Origin: Azophilus sp965200465
Lineage (GTDB): Bacteria; Pseudomonadota; Gammaproteobacteria; Pseudomonadales; Azotimanducaceae
Direction of reading: 5' to 3'
Assembly: GCA_965200465.1 (NCBI GenBank)
Contig: OZ241358.1
Span: 3,472,001 to 3,536,000 of the forward strand
Length of the DNA: 64,000 nt
Below, in pieces: positions 25,245 to 34,258 of this stretch. The position numbers were made by a program, and so were the translations under genes. The notes under the pieces were generated by a model. It ran no database searches, was not told the DNA's origin, and saw only the letters and a program-made list of their open reading frames with translations. Within the stretch, counting starts at the first letter, position 1. Every line of letters begins with the position of its first letter.

Positions 25245-25910
25245 GTGCATGGATGGCGAGTGACGCCGAGGCAGGCGCGGGCCATCCAGGAGCGCCTGCG
25301 CGGATTGGTGCGGCTTCGGCCGCTGCCGCCCGTCGCCACCGTGGTGGGGCTGGACTGCGCGTTCAGCGCCAACCAAGTGTTCGCCGCCGCCGTGGTTTGG
25401 GATCTCAAGCGCCGCAAGGTGCTGGAGGTGCGCACCCACGCCCGCCCGCTGGCCTTTCCCTATGTGCCGGGGCTGCTGTCCTTCCGCGAGGCGCCGGCGC
25501 TGCTCGCCGTGCTGCGCCGGGTGCGCGCGCCGGTCGATGCCTTGCTCTGCGACGGCCAGGGCCTCGCCCATCCCCGGCGCTTCGGCCTAGCCTGCCATCT
25601 TGGCGTGCTGCTGAACGCGCCGGCCATCGGCTGCGCCAAGTCGCGCCTAGTGGGGCAGGGCGCCGAACCCGGCCGGCAGCGGGGCGCATCCGCCCCCCTG
25701 ACCTTGGAAGGCGAACGGGTGGGCGCCGTGCTGCGCACCCGCACGGGCGTTAAGCCGATTTTCGTCAGCCCCGGACATCTTTGCGACATCGACGGCGCGG
25801 TGGGCTTGGCGCTGCAGTGCGGCGGCGGTTTTCGTGTGCCGGAGCCGGTGCGGCTGGCGGACAAGGCGGTGGCGGCCTGCAAGCAACGGCGCTTGGCGGC
25901 GGACCGCTGA
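25245..25910 (+). CDS. nfi: Endonuclease V
   Basis: A 221-residue homologue of the deaminated-base repair nuclease that cuts near deoxyinosine. Family motifs are VVGLDCAFSA (metal-binding Asp), FPYVPGLLSFREAPAL (the YVPG-LSFRE signature) and DALLCDGQGLAHPRRFGLA (second metal Asp and DNA-binding loop). Then IGCAKSRLVG and the C-terminal SPGHLCDIDGAV appear. Length matches the usual size. The ATG at 25245 is used. Confidence 0.92.
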   Translation: MHGWRVTPRQARAIQERLRGLVRLRPLPPVATVVGLDCAFSANQVFAAAVVWDLKRRKVLEVRTHARPLAFPYVPGLLSFREAPALLAVLRRVRAPVDALLCDGQGLAHPRRFGLACHLGVLLNAPAIGCAKSRLVGQGAEPGRQRGASAPLTLEGERVGAVLRTRTGVKPIFVSPGHLCDIDGAVGLALQCGGGFRVPEPVRLADKAVAACKQRRLAADR

Positions 25911-25949
25911 GGGCAAGCCTCGCCGTCGCCGCCCCTGAACCGCCAAGGG

Positions 25950-27329
25950 CTATCGCCCGCCGTTGCGCAGGGCGGCGAAATAGTCGTTCGCCGCCGCCTT
26001 CACCTTGGGCGCCAGCAGCAGGGCGGACACCATGGTGGGAATGGCCATCAGGGCGAAGGCGCCGTCGATGATGTTGATGGCCGTCACCGGCGTGATGACC
26101 GCAGCGACCACGATGAACCCCAGGTAAAGCCACAGATAGTGCCGCCGCCGATGGGCGCCGAACAGAAAGCCGGCGCATTGGGTGCCGTAGAAGGAGTAAG
26201 TGAAGATGGTCGTCACCCCGAAGCACAGCACCGACAGCACCACCATGACCGAGCCGGCCGGCCCCAGCAGGGCGCCGAAGGAGTCCGCGGTGAGGGTGAC
26301 CCCGCTGAGGTCGCCGCCCGGCCGCCAAACGCCGGCGGCGAGGATGACGAAAGCGGTGGCCGAGCAGACCAGCAAGGTGTCTATGATGGGTCCCAGCATG
26401 GCCACCAAGCCTTCGCGGATCGGCTCTTGGGTGCGGGCGGCCCCGTGGGCCATGGCTTCGGTGCCCATGCCGGCCTCGTTGGAGAAGGCGCCGCGCCGCA
26501 CGCCGTAGAGGATCATCGTCAGCAGGGCGCCGCCGGCGGCGGCCTCGCCGGTGAAGGCGTCTCGCACAATCAGGGCCGCCACCGCCGGCAGCTTGTCGAT
26601 GTTGAGCGCCAAGGCGATCAAGGCGCCGCCTATGTACAGAACCGTCATGCAGGGCACCAAGCCGGCGGCGACCCGGGCGATGCGCGTCAGCCCACCGAGA
26701 ATCACGACGCCGGCGCCCAAGCCGAGCAGGACGCCAACGATCAGGTTGAACCGCCATTGGTCCTTGCCGGCCTCCAGCCAGCCGTTGTCGATGAACACCA
26801 CGTCGCGCAGGATCTGCGTCAACTGATTGGCTTGGAAGGCCGGCAGGCAGCCGATCAGGCCGGCGCCGGCGAACAGATAGGCGAGGAAGCGCCAGCGCTT
26901 GTGCAGGCCCTCCTGAATGACGTACATCGGCCCTCCCCGCAGTTCCCCGGCGCTGTCCCGCCCCCGGTGCATCACCGCCAAGGAGCAGGTGAAGAACTTG
27001 GTGGCGATGCCGATCACCGCGGTCACCCACATCCAGAATATGGCCCCCGGGCCGCCGATGGTGATGGCTAGGGCGACGCCGCCGATGTTGCTGGTGCCGA
27101 TGGTGCCGGCCAAGGCCGACGCCAAGGCTTGGAAGTGGCTGAGTTGCCCCGGCCCTTCCTCGTCGTGACGGCCGCGCAGCAGCCGCCAACCGTGGCCGAG
27201 GTGGCGAAAGGGCGCGGCGCGGGAGAAGACCAGAAAGAACAGCCCGCCGCCGAGCAGCAGCGCCAACAGCCAAGGTCCCCAGGCGAGGGCGGCGAAAAGG
27301 GCGGCGGCGGCGTGAACTTTGTCGAGCAA
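25950..27329 (-). CDS. AGCS family sodium:alanine/glycine symporter
   Basis: About 459 residues with ten or more hydrophobic helices. Diagnostic motifs include FQALASALAGTIGTSNIGGV, GGPGAIFWMWVTAVIGIATK, GGPMYVIQEGL and RRGAFSNEAGMGTEAMAHGA. It co-transports small neutral amino acids with Na+. The frame is open further 5', but that stretch is antisense to queF. I place the start at a TTG at 27329, which has AGAGG six bases upstream and precedes the first helix. It is divergent from queF with about 70 bp between them. Confidence 0.88.
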   Translation of the reverse strand: MLDKVHAAAALFAALAWGPWLLALLLGGGLFFLVFSRAAPFRHLGHGWRLLRGRHDEEGPGQLSHFQALASALAGTIGTSNIGGVALAITIGGPGAIFWMWVTAVIGIATKFFTCSLAVMHRGRDSAGELRGGPMYVIQEGLHKRWRFLAYLFAGAGLIGCLPAFQANQLTQILRDVVFIDNGWLEAGKDQWRFNLIVGVLLGLGAGVVILGGLTRIARVAAGLVPCMTVLYIGGALIALALNIDKLPAVAALIVRDAFTGEAAAGGALLTMILYGVRRGAFSNEAGMGTEAMAHGAARTQEPIREGLVAMLGPIIDTLLVCSATAFVILAAGVWRPGGDLSGVTLTADSFGALLGPAGSVMVVLSVLCFGVTTIFTYSFYGTQCAGFLFGAHRRRHYLWLYLGFIVVAAVITPVTAINIIDGAFALMAIPTMVSALLLAPKVKAAANDYFAALRNGGR

Positions 27330-27398
27330 GGGCGCCTCTAGCCTAGGTGGTTGGAACGGCTTACTGTAGCCTATCGCCGTCAAGGAAAGGATGCTCCC

Positions 27399-28319
27399 TT
27401 GCCGAGAAGCTTGCTCTTGGGCCGTTCGGCGCCGTTGCCCGGCACACGGATGCCGTCGTTGCTTTGCCCCATTCCCCGTGCCGAAGGGCGGCGGCGCCTG
27501 GGCCTTGACGGAGACCTGCCGTTCCACGGGGAGGACCTTTGGACCGGCTACGAACTGTCTTGGCTGGACGCCGGCGGTAAGCCCCAGGTGTCCGGGCTGC
27601 GTCTGCGGATTCCCTGCACGTCGCCGAACATCGTGGAAAGCAAGTCCTTGAAGCTTTACCTGAACGGCTTGGCCCAGGACCGTTTCGCCGACCGGGAGGA
27701 AGTGCGCAAGACCCTGCTGGCGGACCTTGGCCCCCTGCTGGGCGGTGCGGTTGGCGTCGAGTTGCTGGACCTTGAGGACCTTGGCTCTTTCCCCAACAGT
27801 CCGCTTGGCGAAAGCCTTGACGGGCTTGAACTGAGGGCTGCGGAACACGAGAGAAACCCCTTGCTGCTGCGCTGCCGGGAAGCAGGAGGGATGCAGGGGG
27901 GAAGGAATTCCGATGCTGGGGGAGGTTCCGATGCGCAGGGGAGCGAGGGAGCAGCAGGGAGGGCGAATGCAAAGTCAGGCGCGCAAGCGGCAGTGGATGT
28001 CGCGGAAACTTGGCATACGCACCTGTTCCGCAGCCTTTGCCCGGTGACCGGGCAGCCGGATTGGGCCTCGTTGGTGGTGGCTTACCAGGGGCCGGCCATC
28101 GCTGCGGAGTCGCTGCTGGCGTACTTGGTGTCCTACCGTTGCCACGCCGCCTTCCACGAAGAAGTCATCGAACGGATTTTCCTGGACATTCAACGGCGCT
28201 GCCGTGCGCAGCAGCTCACCGTCTCCGGCCACTTCCTGCGGCGCGGCGGGCTGGACATCAACCCATTCCGCTCCACGGAGGCCGCCGCAGCGCCGGTGCG
28301 CCGCCTGTCAAGGCAGTAG
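27399..28319 (+). CDS. queF: NADPH-dependent 7-cyano-7-deazaguanine reductase, long form
   Basis: Reduces preQ0 to preQ1 in queuosine biosynthesis. I see the substrate/NADPH motif SPNIVESKSLKLYLNG and the catalytic Cys in RSLCPVTGQPDWASL, the bimodular YkvM/QueF-long layout. The start is a TTG at 27399 with AAGGAAAGG eight bases upstream. It gives the usual N-terminus before PLPGTRMPSLLCPIPRAEGR. Odd point: between the two halves (about residues 160-200) lies a Gly/Ala/Ser-rich low-complexity stretch (GGRNSDAGGGSDAQGSEGA) not found in typical homologues, making it about 306 residues instead of about 280. Confidence 0.9.
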   Translation: MPRSLLLGRSAPLPGTRMPSLLCPIPRAEGRRRLGLDGDLPFHGEDLWTGYELSWLDAGGKPQVSGLRLRIPCTSPNIVESKSLKLYLNGLAQDRFADREEVRKTLLADLGPLLGGAVGVELLDLEDLGSFPNSPLGESLDGLELRAAEHERNPLLLRCREAGGMQGGRNSDAGGGSDAQGSEGAAGRANAKSGAQAAVDVAETWHTHLFRSLCPVTGQPDWASLVVAYQGPAIAAESLLAYLVSYRCHAAFHEEVIERIFLDIQRRCRAQQLTVSGHFLRRGGLDINPFRSTEAAAAPVRRLSRQ

Positions 28320-28369
28320 GCGCCCCTGGGTTTTCGCATGGCGGGCAAGGGCGGCGGCGCCTCATCGTG

Positions 28370-31072
28370 CTAGTGCGCCTCGTCCCAGTTGGCGCCGACG
28401 CCGCAATCGACCAGCAGGGGAACGGAAAGGTCGGCGGCGGCGGACATGCGTTGGCGCACGCCGGCGATCAGTTCATCAACGGCGCCCTCGGCCACCTCGA
28501 AGACCAGTTCGTCGTGAACCTGCATGATCATCAGGGCGTCGACGGCGCCGGTGGCAAGCCATGCATCGACGCTGAGCATGGCCCGCTTGATGATGTCCGC
28601 GGCGGTGCCCTGCAGGGGGGCGTTGATGGCGGTGCGCTCGGCGGCCCGCTGGCGGTGCTTTTGGCGGGCGTTGATCTCGCGCAGGTAGAGGCGGCGGCCA
28701 AAGTGGGTTTCCACATAGCCCTGTTCGTGGGCCAGCTTGCGGGTGTCCTGCATGTACTGGTCCACCCTCGGATACTTGGCGAAGTATTGGTCGATGACGG
28801 CTTGGGCGCTCTTCGGGTCGTTGCCCAACTGGCGGCTCAGGCCGAAGGCGGACATGCCGTACATCAGGCCGAAGTTCACCGCCTTGGCGTTGCGGCGCTG
28901 CTCGTCGGTCACCTGCTCCAGCGGCAGGCCGAACACCTCCGCCGCCGTGGCTTGATGGACGTCCAGATTTTCCGCAAAAGCCGCCAGCAACCCCTTGTCC
29001 CCGGAAAGATGGGCCATGATGCGCAGTTCTATCTGGCTGTAGTCCGCCGCCATGATGCGCCGCCCGGGCGGAGCGCAGAACGCCTCCCGCACCCGGCGCC
29101 CCTCCGGGGTGCGGATGGGGATGTTCTGCAGGTTCGGGTCCGAGGACGCCAACCGCCCGGTGGCGGCGTTGGCTTGGTGGTAGGAGGTGTGGATGCGCCC
29201 GGTGCTCTGGTCGATTTGCAGGGGCAGCTTGTCCGTATAGGTGGTTTTCAGCTTGGTTAGGGCGCGGTAGTCCAGGATCACCGCCGGCAATTGGTGGTAG
29301 CCCCGGTCGGCCAGTTCCCGCAGCACCGGCTCCGCCGTTGACGGCTGGCCCTTGGGGGTCTTGCGCAGTTGCGGCAGGCCCAGGCGCTCATAGAAGATTT
29401 CCTGCAACTGCTTGGGGCTGTCCAAGTTGAATTCGCCGCCGGCCAACTCCCACGCCTGCGCCTGCAGGGCCAGAATGCGCCCCGCCAACTGGGCGCTGTG
29501 CTCCAACAGCAAGCCGCCGTCCAGCAGGGCGCCGCTGCGCTCCATGCGCGAGAGCACCTGAATCAACGGCCTTTCGATGTCTTGGTAAACGCCGACCAAG
29601 CGGGGCTCCGCCGCAAGCTGCGGCCAAAGGGCCTGATGCAGCCGCAGGGTCACGTCCGCGTCTTCGGCGGCGTAGTCGGTGGCGGCGGCCACCTCCACCA
29701 AGTCGAAGCCGACCTGCTTGGCCCCCTTGCCGGCCACGTCCTTGTAGTGGGTGGTCTTGACGTCCAGATACTTGCCGGCCAACTCATCCATGTTGTGGCG
29801 GCCGGCGGTGCTGTCCAGCACATAGGACTCCAGCATGGTGTCATAGGCGACGCCGGCCAGGGGTGCGCCAACGCGGGCCATCACGTTGATGTCGTACTTC
29901 AGATGGTGGCCGACCTTGGGTTTGCTGGAGTCCGCCAGCAGCGGCCCGAGTTTGCCGAGCACCAAGTCCAAGGGCAGTTGCGCCGGGGCGCCCGGATAGC
30001 TGTGCCCCACCGGAACATAGGCGGCCTCGCCCGGCTTCACTGCGAAGGAGAAGCCCACCAAATCCGCCTGCATGTAGTTAAGGCTGGTGGTCTCCGTGTC
30101 GAACGCGAAACAGTCCGCCGCCTCAAGGCGGGCGATCCATGCATCCAAGGCGGCTTCCGTGGTCACGCATTCATAGGTTCTTTCGCCTACGGGGGGCGGC
30201 GGCGCGGCCCGCAGCTCCTTCAACCAACTGTTGAACTGATAGCGCTCGAACAGGCTTTGCAGCGCCTCCTTGTCCTCCGGCGCCGGGACTAGGGCCGCAA
30301 GCTCCAAGCCAAGCTGCAAATCGCACCTGATGGTGGCCAGGGTGCGGGACAGGGGCAAATGCTCCAGGCTGGCGCGCAGGTTCTCCCCGACCTTGCCCCT
30401 GACCTCGTCCGCCGCCGCCATCACCGCGTCCAAGGAGCCGTATTGATTGAGCCACTTGGCGGCGGTCTTCGGCCCCACCTTGGGTACGCCGGGGATGTTG
30501 TCCACTGCATCGCCCATCAAGGCTAGGTAATCGACGATCAGTTCCGGCGGCACGCCGAACTTCTCCACTACCCCGGCCCGGTCCATCCGGGTGTCGCTCA
30601 TGGTGTTGATGAGGGTGATGCGCTCCCCCACCAACTGGGCCAAGTCCTTGTCCCCGGTGGAGATGATGACCCTGTGCCCGCTCTCGGCGGCCTGCACCGC
30701 CACGGTGCCGATCACGTCGTCCGCCTCAAAGCCCGGCACGACCAACAGGGGCAGGCCCATGGCTTTGATGATCTCTTGGATGGGCGGAATCTGCTGGCGC
30801 AGCTCCGGCGGCGTGGGCGGGCGGTTGGACTTGTAGTCCGGGTACAGATCGTCGCGGAAGGTCTTGCCCTTGGGGTCAAAGACGATGGCCAAGGGGCTGC
30901 CCGGATAGTCCTTCACCAGCCGCCGCACCATCGCCACCACGCCCTTGACGGCGCCGGTGGGGAAGCCGTCCCTGGTGGTCAACGGCGGCAGCGCATGGAA
31001 GGCGCGGAACAGGTAGGAGGAGCCGTCCACCAAAACCGTGGGTTTGTCGTTTGCCGCTGCGTCTGCCACCAT
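28370..31072 (-). CDS. polA: DNA polymerase I
   Basis: About 900 residues with all three domains. The 5'-3' exonuclease starts LVDGSSYLFRAFHALPPL and includes GFEADDVIGTVA. The proofreading domain has CFAFDTETTSLNYM, so Exo I residues are present. The polymerase has MAADYSQIELRIMAHLSGD (motif A), the O-helix RRNAKAVNFGLMYGM and VHDELVFEV (motif C). It fills gaps in repair and Okazaki maturation. The start is ambiguous between ATGs at 31081 and 31072 and a GTG at 31069 that has GGGAG at good spacing. Its start overlaps head to head with the DUF2782 gene, as in many gammaproteobacteria. Confidence 0.97.
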   Translation of the reverse strand: MVADAAANDKPTVLVDGSSYLFRAFHALPPLTTRDGFPTGAVKGVVAMVRRLVKDYPGSPLAIVFDPKGKTFRDDLYPDYKSNRPPTPPELRQQIPPIQEIIKAMGLPLLVVPGFEADDVIGTVAVQAAESGHRVIISTGDKDLAQLVGERITLINTMSDTRMDRAGVVEKFGVPPELIVDYLALMGDAVDNIPGVPKVGPKTAAKWLNQYGSLDAVMAAADEVRGKVGENLRASLEHLPLSRTLATIRCDLQLGLELAALVPAPEDKEALQSLFERYQFNSWLKELRAAPPPPVGERTYECVTTEAALDAWIARLEAADCFAFDTETTSLNYMQADLVGFSFAVKPGEAAYVPVGHSYPGAPAQLPLDLVLGKLGPLLADSSKPKVGHHLKYDINVMARVGAPLAGVAYDTMLESYVLDSTAGRHNMDELAGKYLDVKTTHYKDVAGKGAKQVGFDLVEVAAATDYAAEDADVTLRLHQALWPQLAAEPRLVGVYQDIERPLIQVLSRMERSGALLDGGLLLEHSAQLAGRILALQAQAWELAGGEFNLDSPKQLQEIFYERLGLPQLRKTPKGQPSTAEPVLRELADRGYHQLPAVILDYRALTKLKTTYTDKLPLQIDQSTGRIHTSYHQANAATGRLASSDPNLQNIPIRTPEGRRVREAFCAPPGRRIMAADYSQIELRIMAHLSGDKGLLAAFAENLDVHQATAAEVFGLPLEQVTDEQRRNAKAVNFGLMYGMSAFGLSRQLGNDPKSAQAVIDQYFAKYPRVDQYMQDTRKLAHEQGYVETHFGRRLYLREINARQKHRQRAAERTAINAPLQGTAADIIKRAMLSVDAWLATGAVDALMIMQVHDELVFEVAEGAVDELIAGVRQRMSAAADLSVPLLVDCGVGANWDEAH

Positions 31073-31079
31073 TGCTCCC

Positions 31080-31397
31080 ATGCGTTTTCGGAAAGGAACA
31101 GTCTGGCCGCTTACGCCACGATTGGCAATTGCCTTGGGCGGGTGGCTGCTCGGCCTTGCGGCGGCCGGCGCCAACGCCGCCGCGGCCGAAGAGTTGGCCG
31201 GGCCGGACGTGACCATCATCGCCGGGGAGGAGCGCACCATCTACGAATACCGGCAAAACGGCCTGTTGCGCATGGTCAAGATAGTGCCCAAATGGGGCAA
31301 GCCCTACTACCTGTACCCCCGGGACCAAACCACTGGCTTCGGCGACCTGGAGGCGGCGGACATGCTGCTGCCGACCTGGGTGATCGTCGAGTTCTGA
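31080..31397 (+). CDS. DUF2782 family exported small protein
   Basis: A 105-residue protein with a signal sequence (LAIALGGWLLGLAAAGANA) followed by the family pattern DVTIIAGEERTIYEYRQNG, MVKIVPKWGKPYYLYP and LLPTWVIVEF. It lies divergent from polA and upstream of thrB, its common position in gammaproteobacteria. Function unknown; predicted periplasmic or membrane-tethered. Confidence 0.88.
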   Translation: MRFRKGTVWPLTPRLAIALGGWLLGLAAAGANAAAAEELAGPDVTIIAGEERTIYEYRQNGLLRMVKIVPKWGKPYYLYPRDQTTGFGDLEAADMLLPTWVIVEF

Positions 31398-31475
31398 ACT
31401 GGCGTTGGCGTCAGGCTTGGCGAGCTGTCCAAACACCAGTCCCGTCGTAATTGACGGTTGGCGGAAGGCGCTTGG

Positions 31476-32522
31476 ATGAACGCAATTACGCGCTTGGGCA
31501 AGACGGACGTTCAGCGCTTGCTGAGCCGTTACGAGGTCGGCGAACTGATCGACCACTGGCCGGCGGCGCACGGCATCGAGAACAGCAACTACTTCCTGCG
31601 CACCCGCCTGGATGGTGCGCTTCGGGAATGGGTGCTGACGGTGCTGGAGCAGGCTTCCTACGCCGGCGCCGTTCTTGCGCCCCTGCTGGACCTGTGCCAG
31701 GCCGCGGGGCTGCCGGTGGCGCCCGTGGTGCGCAACGCCGCCGGCGGCGCCCACGAAACCTTGCACGGCAAGGCGGTGCTGCTGACCCCAAGGCTGCCCG
31801 GCGAGCATGCAGCGGCGCCGACTGCCGCTCAAGTCAAGGCGCTCGGCGCTGCCGTCGCCCAGCTGCACTTGGCTACGCAAAGGCCGGCTTTCATCATCCC
31901 CCCCTATCCCCGGGACGAGGCTTGGTTGCGCCAACAGGCGGAGAGTGTCCGCCCCCATTTGCGCCGCACGACAAGCGGCCCCACCAAAGGGAACGATCGC
32001 CCCTCGCCCGGTCAGCATCCAGCCACGTCGCCGACGAATGATGATGTTCTTCTGCTCGACGCCCTGCTCGGCAATGCGACGGCGGCGCTGCGCCAAGCGG
32101 CGGCCGACCGTCTGCCCGGCGGCGTCATTCACGGCGACCTGTTCCGCGACAACGTGCTGTTTGAGGGCGACCGGCTGACCGGCCTGCTGGACTTCCACCA
32201 CGCCGCGGTCGGCTACCGCATCTACGACGTCGCGGTGGCCGCCAACGACTGGTGCAGCCACCCCGACGGGCGCCTCAACGCCAGCCAAGCCAACGCCTTG
32301 CTCGCCGCCTACCATCAAATCCGCCCATTGACCGCCGCCGAGCTTGACGCCTTCCCCGGCTTCATGGCCTACGCCGCCCTGGCCTTCTGGCTCTCCCGCC
32401 TGTCCGCCGCCGGCAAGGCGCAAAGCGGCTTGCCGGTGCGCATGAAGGACCCCGAAGAATTCCGGCGCATCGGCGCTGACCGGGCGGCACAACGGTTCCG
32501 TGCGGAGCTGCAGTCCCCCTAG
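31476..32522 (+). CDS. thrB: Homoserine kinase, choline-kinase-like type
   Basis: A 348-residue aminoglycoside-phosphotransferase-fold kinase. GIENSNYFLRT is the nucleotide loop, GGVIHGDLFRDNVLFEGDRL the catalytic HGDLxxxN, and TGLLDFHHAAVGYRIYDVAV the metal-binding D. This is the ThrB variant of Pseudomonas and relatives that makes O-phosphohomoserine for threonine. The start is the ATG at 31476. Odd point: residues about 163-189 are a Thr/Pro/Ser-rich insertion (RRTTSGPTKGNDRPSPGQ) that makes it longer than the usual 315 or so residues. Confidence 0.88.
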   Translation: MNAITRLGKTDVQRLLSRYEVGELIDHWPAAHGIENSNYFLRTRLDGALREWVLTVLEQASYAGAVLAPLLDLCQAAGLPVAPVVRNAAGGAHETLHGKAVLLTPRLPGEHAAAPTAAQVKALGAAVAQLHLATQRPAFIIPPYPRDEAWLRQQAESVRPHLRRTTSGPTKGNDRPSPGQHPATSPTNDDVLLLDALLGNATAALRQAAADRLPGGVIHGDLFRDNVLFEGDRLTGLLDFHHAAVGYRIYDVAVAANDWCSHPDGRLNASQANALLAAYHQIRPLTAAELDAFPGFMAYAALAFWLSRLSAAGKAQSGLPVRMKDPEEFRRIGADRAAQRFRAELQSP

Positions 32523-32630
32523 GGGTCCGGTGAGCCGCGGCCCAGTTTTTCTGACGGTTCAACGCCGTCAAGAGCACTATCGCTCACCGTGCTTCAACGC
32601 ATCAAATTCACCACTTCACCTAGTGCAACT

Positions 32631-33299
32631 TCAGCCCGGTGCGCAAAACGCTCGTTGGTGCTGGATCATGGCTGCAAGCTGGTTCCCGCCAGCTCCCTCC
32701 GGCGCCTCGGCGTTCGCTTGCTCAAGGTGGGCGATCAGGTCGGCTAGGTTGGCGATGCTGATGACCGGCACGCCCAGGCCGGCGGCGAGGCGGGCGGCGG
32801 CGGTTTCGCCTTCGGCCAAAACCTCTTGGCGGTCCAAGGCGATGGCGACGCCCACCAAGGCGGCGCCGGCGTCCTTGATTAGGGCGGCGGCCTCGTGCTT
32901 GGCTGCGCCTTCGGTCACCACGTCGTCGATCATGAACACGCGCCCGCGCAGGGGCGCTCCCACCAGCACGCCGCCTTCGCCGTGGGCCTTGGCCTCCTTG
33001 CGGTTGTAGGCCGCGCCGACGCTGCGGCCCCGTTCGGCGAAGGCGATGGCGGTGGCCACGGCGATGGGAATGCCCTTGTAGGCGGGGCCGAACAGCACGT
33101 CAAAGGCCAGGCCGGAGGCTTCAATGGCGTCCGCGTAGAAGCGGCCCAACTCGGCCAGTTCGGCGCCGCCGCTGACGTTGCCGAGGTTGAAGAAGTAGGG
33201 GCTGCGGCGGCCGGACTTCAGCTTGAAGTCCCCGAAGCGAAGCACTTCCTGGCGGATCATCGAAGCGATGAACGCCTGCTTGTCCACAGGTGGGTTCAT
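32631..33299 (-). CDS. pyrE: Orotate phosphoribosyltransferase
   Basis: A 222-residue enzyme of pyrimidine synthesis. LRFGDFKLKSGRRSPYFFN, VLFGPAYKGIPIAVATAIA and the PRPP-binding loop GRVFMIDDVVTEGAAKHEA are typical. The ATG at 33299 with GGAG upstream gives the normal length. It lies downstream of rph on the same strand, the classical gammaproteobacterial rph-pyrE pair. The C-terminus is slightly longer than in E. coli. A 103-bp gap to rph holds no clear attenuator hairpin. Confidence 0.95.
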   Translation of the reverse strand: MNPPVDKQAFIASMIRQEVLRFGDFKLKSGRRSPYFFNLGNVSGGAELAELGRFYADAIEASGLAFDVLFGPAYKGIPIAVATAIAFAERGRSVGAAYNRKEAKAHGEGGVLVGAPLRGRVFMIDDVVTEGAAKHEAAALIKDAGAALVGVAIALDRQEVLAEGETAAARLAAGLGVPVISIANLADLIAHLEQANAEAPEGAGGNQLAAMIQHQRAFCAPG

Positions 33300-33402
33300 G
33301 GCTTGGATCTCCACGGCGCCTGTTCGCATGTACCCCCGTTCCGGTCTGCGCGGCGAACGGGTTGCCGGCACACGACGGCGCAAGGCGCTTGTGATGCGGC
33401 GC

Positions 33403-34107
33403 TCACGCCTGCCCGCTCTGGGCGGCGAACAGGGCCGGCGCCGCCGATTGCGCCAAGGCGAGCATCCGGCTGAACTCGGCCTCGCTGAAGGGGGCCTTCT
33501 CCGCCGTGCCCTGCACCTCCAGCAAGCCGCCGGAGGCCAGCATCACCACGTTCATGTCGGTGTCCGCCGCCGAGTCCTCCGCATAGTCCAAGTCCAGCAC
33601 CGGCTGGCCCTTCCAAATGCCCACGGACACCGAAGCGGCGAACTCCTTGAAGGCGTTCAGCGCGTTGATTTTGGCGAGTGCGTCCCGCAGCGCCACGGCG
33701 CCGCCGGTAATGGCCGCCGTTCTGGTGCCGCCGTCCGCCTGGATGACGTCGCAGTCCATGCGCAGGGTGCGCTCGCCCAAGCGCTTCATGTTGACGCAGG
33801 AGCGCAACGCCCGACCGATCAGCCGCTGAATTTCCACGGTGCGTCCGCTTTGCCGGCCGCGCACGGCCTCCCGGTCGCCGCGGCTGTGGGTGGCGCCCGG
33901 CAGCATGCCGTACTCCGCGGTCACCCAGCCGGCGCCGCGCCCACGCAAAAAGCGCGGCACCTGGGCTTCCACGCTGGCCGTGCAGATCACCTTGGTGTCG
34001 CCAAACTCCACCAGCACGGAACCCTCGGCGTGCCGCGTGTAGTTGTGGGTGATGCGCACCGGGCGCATCTCGTCTGGGGCTCGGCCGCTTGGCCGCTGGC
34101 TGGTCAC
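33403..34107 (-). CDS. rph: Ribonuclease PH
   Basis: A phosphate-dependent 3' exoribonuclease that trims tRNA ends. The core is intact: HAEGSVLVEFGDTKVICTAS, WVTAEYGMLPGATHSRGDRE, TVEIQRLIGRALRSCVN, DCDVIQADGGTRTAAITG. The frame opens with a TTG at 34128, but the GTG at 34107 has GGAGAA at good spacing and gives an N-terminus close in length to E. coli, so I use it. It is divergent from yicC with about 150 bp between. Confidence 0.95.
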   Translation of the reverse strand: MTSQRPSGRAPDEMRPVRITHNYTRHAEGSVLVEFGDTKVICTASVEAQVPRFLRGRGAGWVTAEYGMLPGATHSRGDREAVRGRQSGRTVEIQRLIGRALRSCVNMKRLGERTLRMDCDVIQADGGTRTAAITGGAVALRDALAKINALNAFKEFAASVSVGIWKGQPVLDLDYAEDSAADTDMNVVMLASGGLLEVQGTAEKAPFSEAEFSRMLALAQSAAPALFAAQSGQA

Positions 34108-34258
34108 TGGCTTCTCCGGCAATGGCAATGGGGCCTAACGGACCGCTCGTCGGGCAAAGCGGCTGCAAGCTGCGAGAGGACGCAGCGCCGCCAAGCCCGG
34201 GGAGAAGTGTACTAGAATTCGGCGCGAAGCCGTTTGGGGACTGTGGGGCGCACAAGCC

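Noticed and set aside
32523..32630. Hairpin GACGG/CCGTC between thrB and pyrE as a terminator
   Set aside because: The T-run lies on the wrong side on the plus strand, and on the minus strand an A-run follows.
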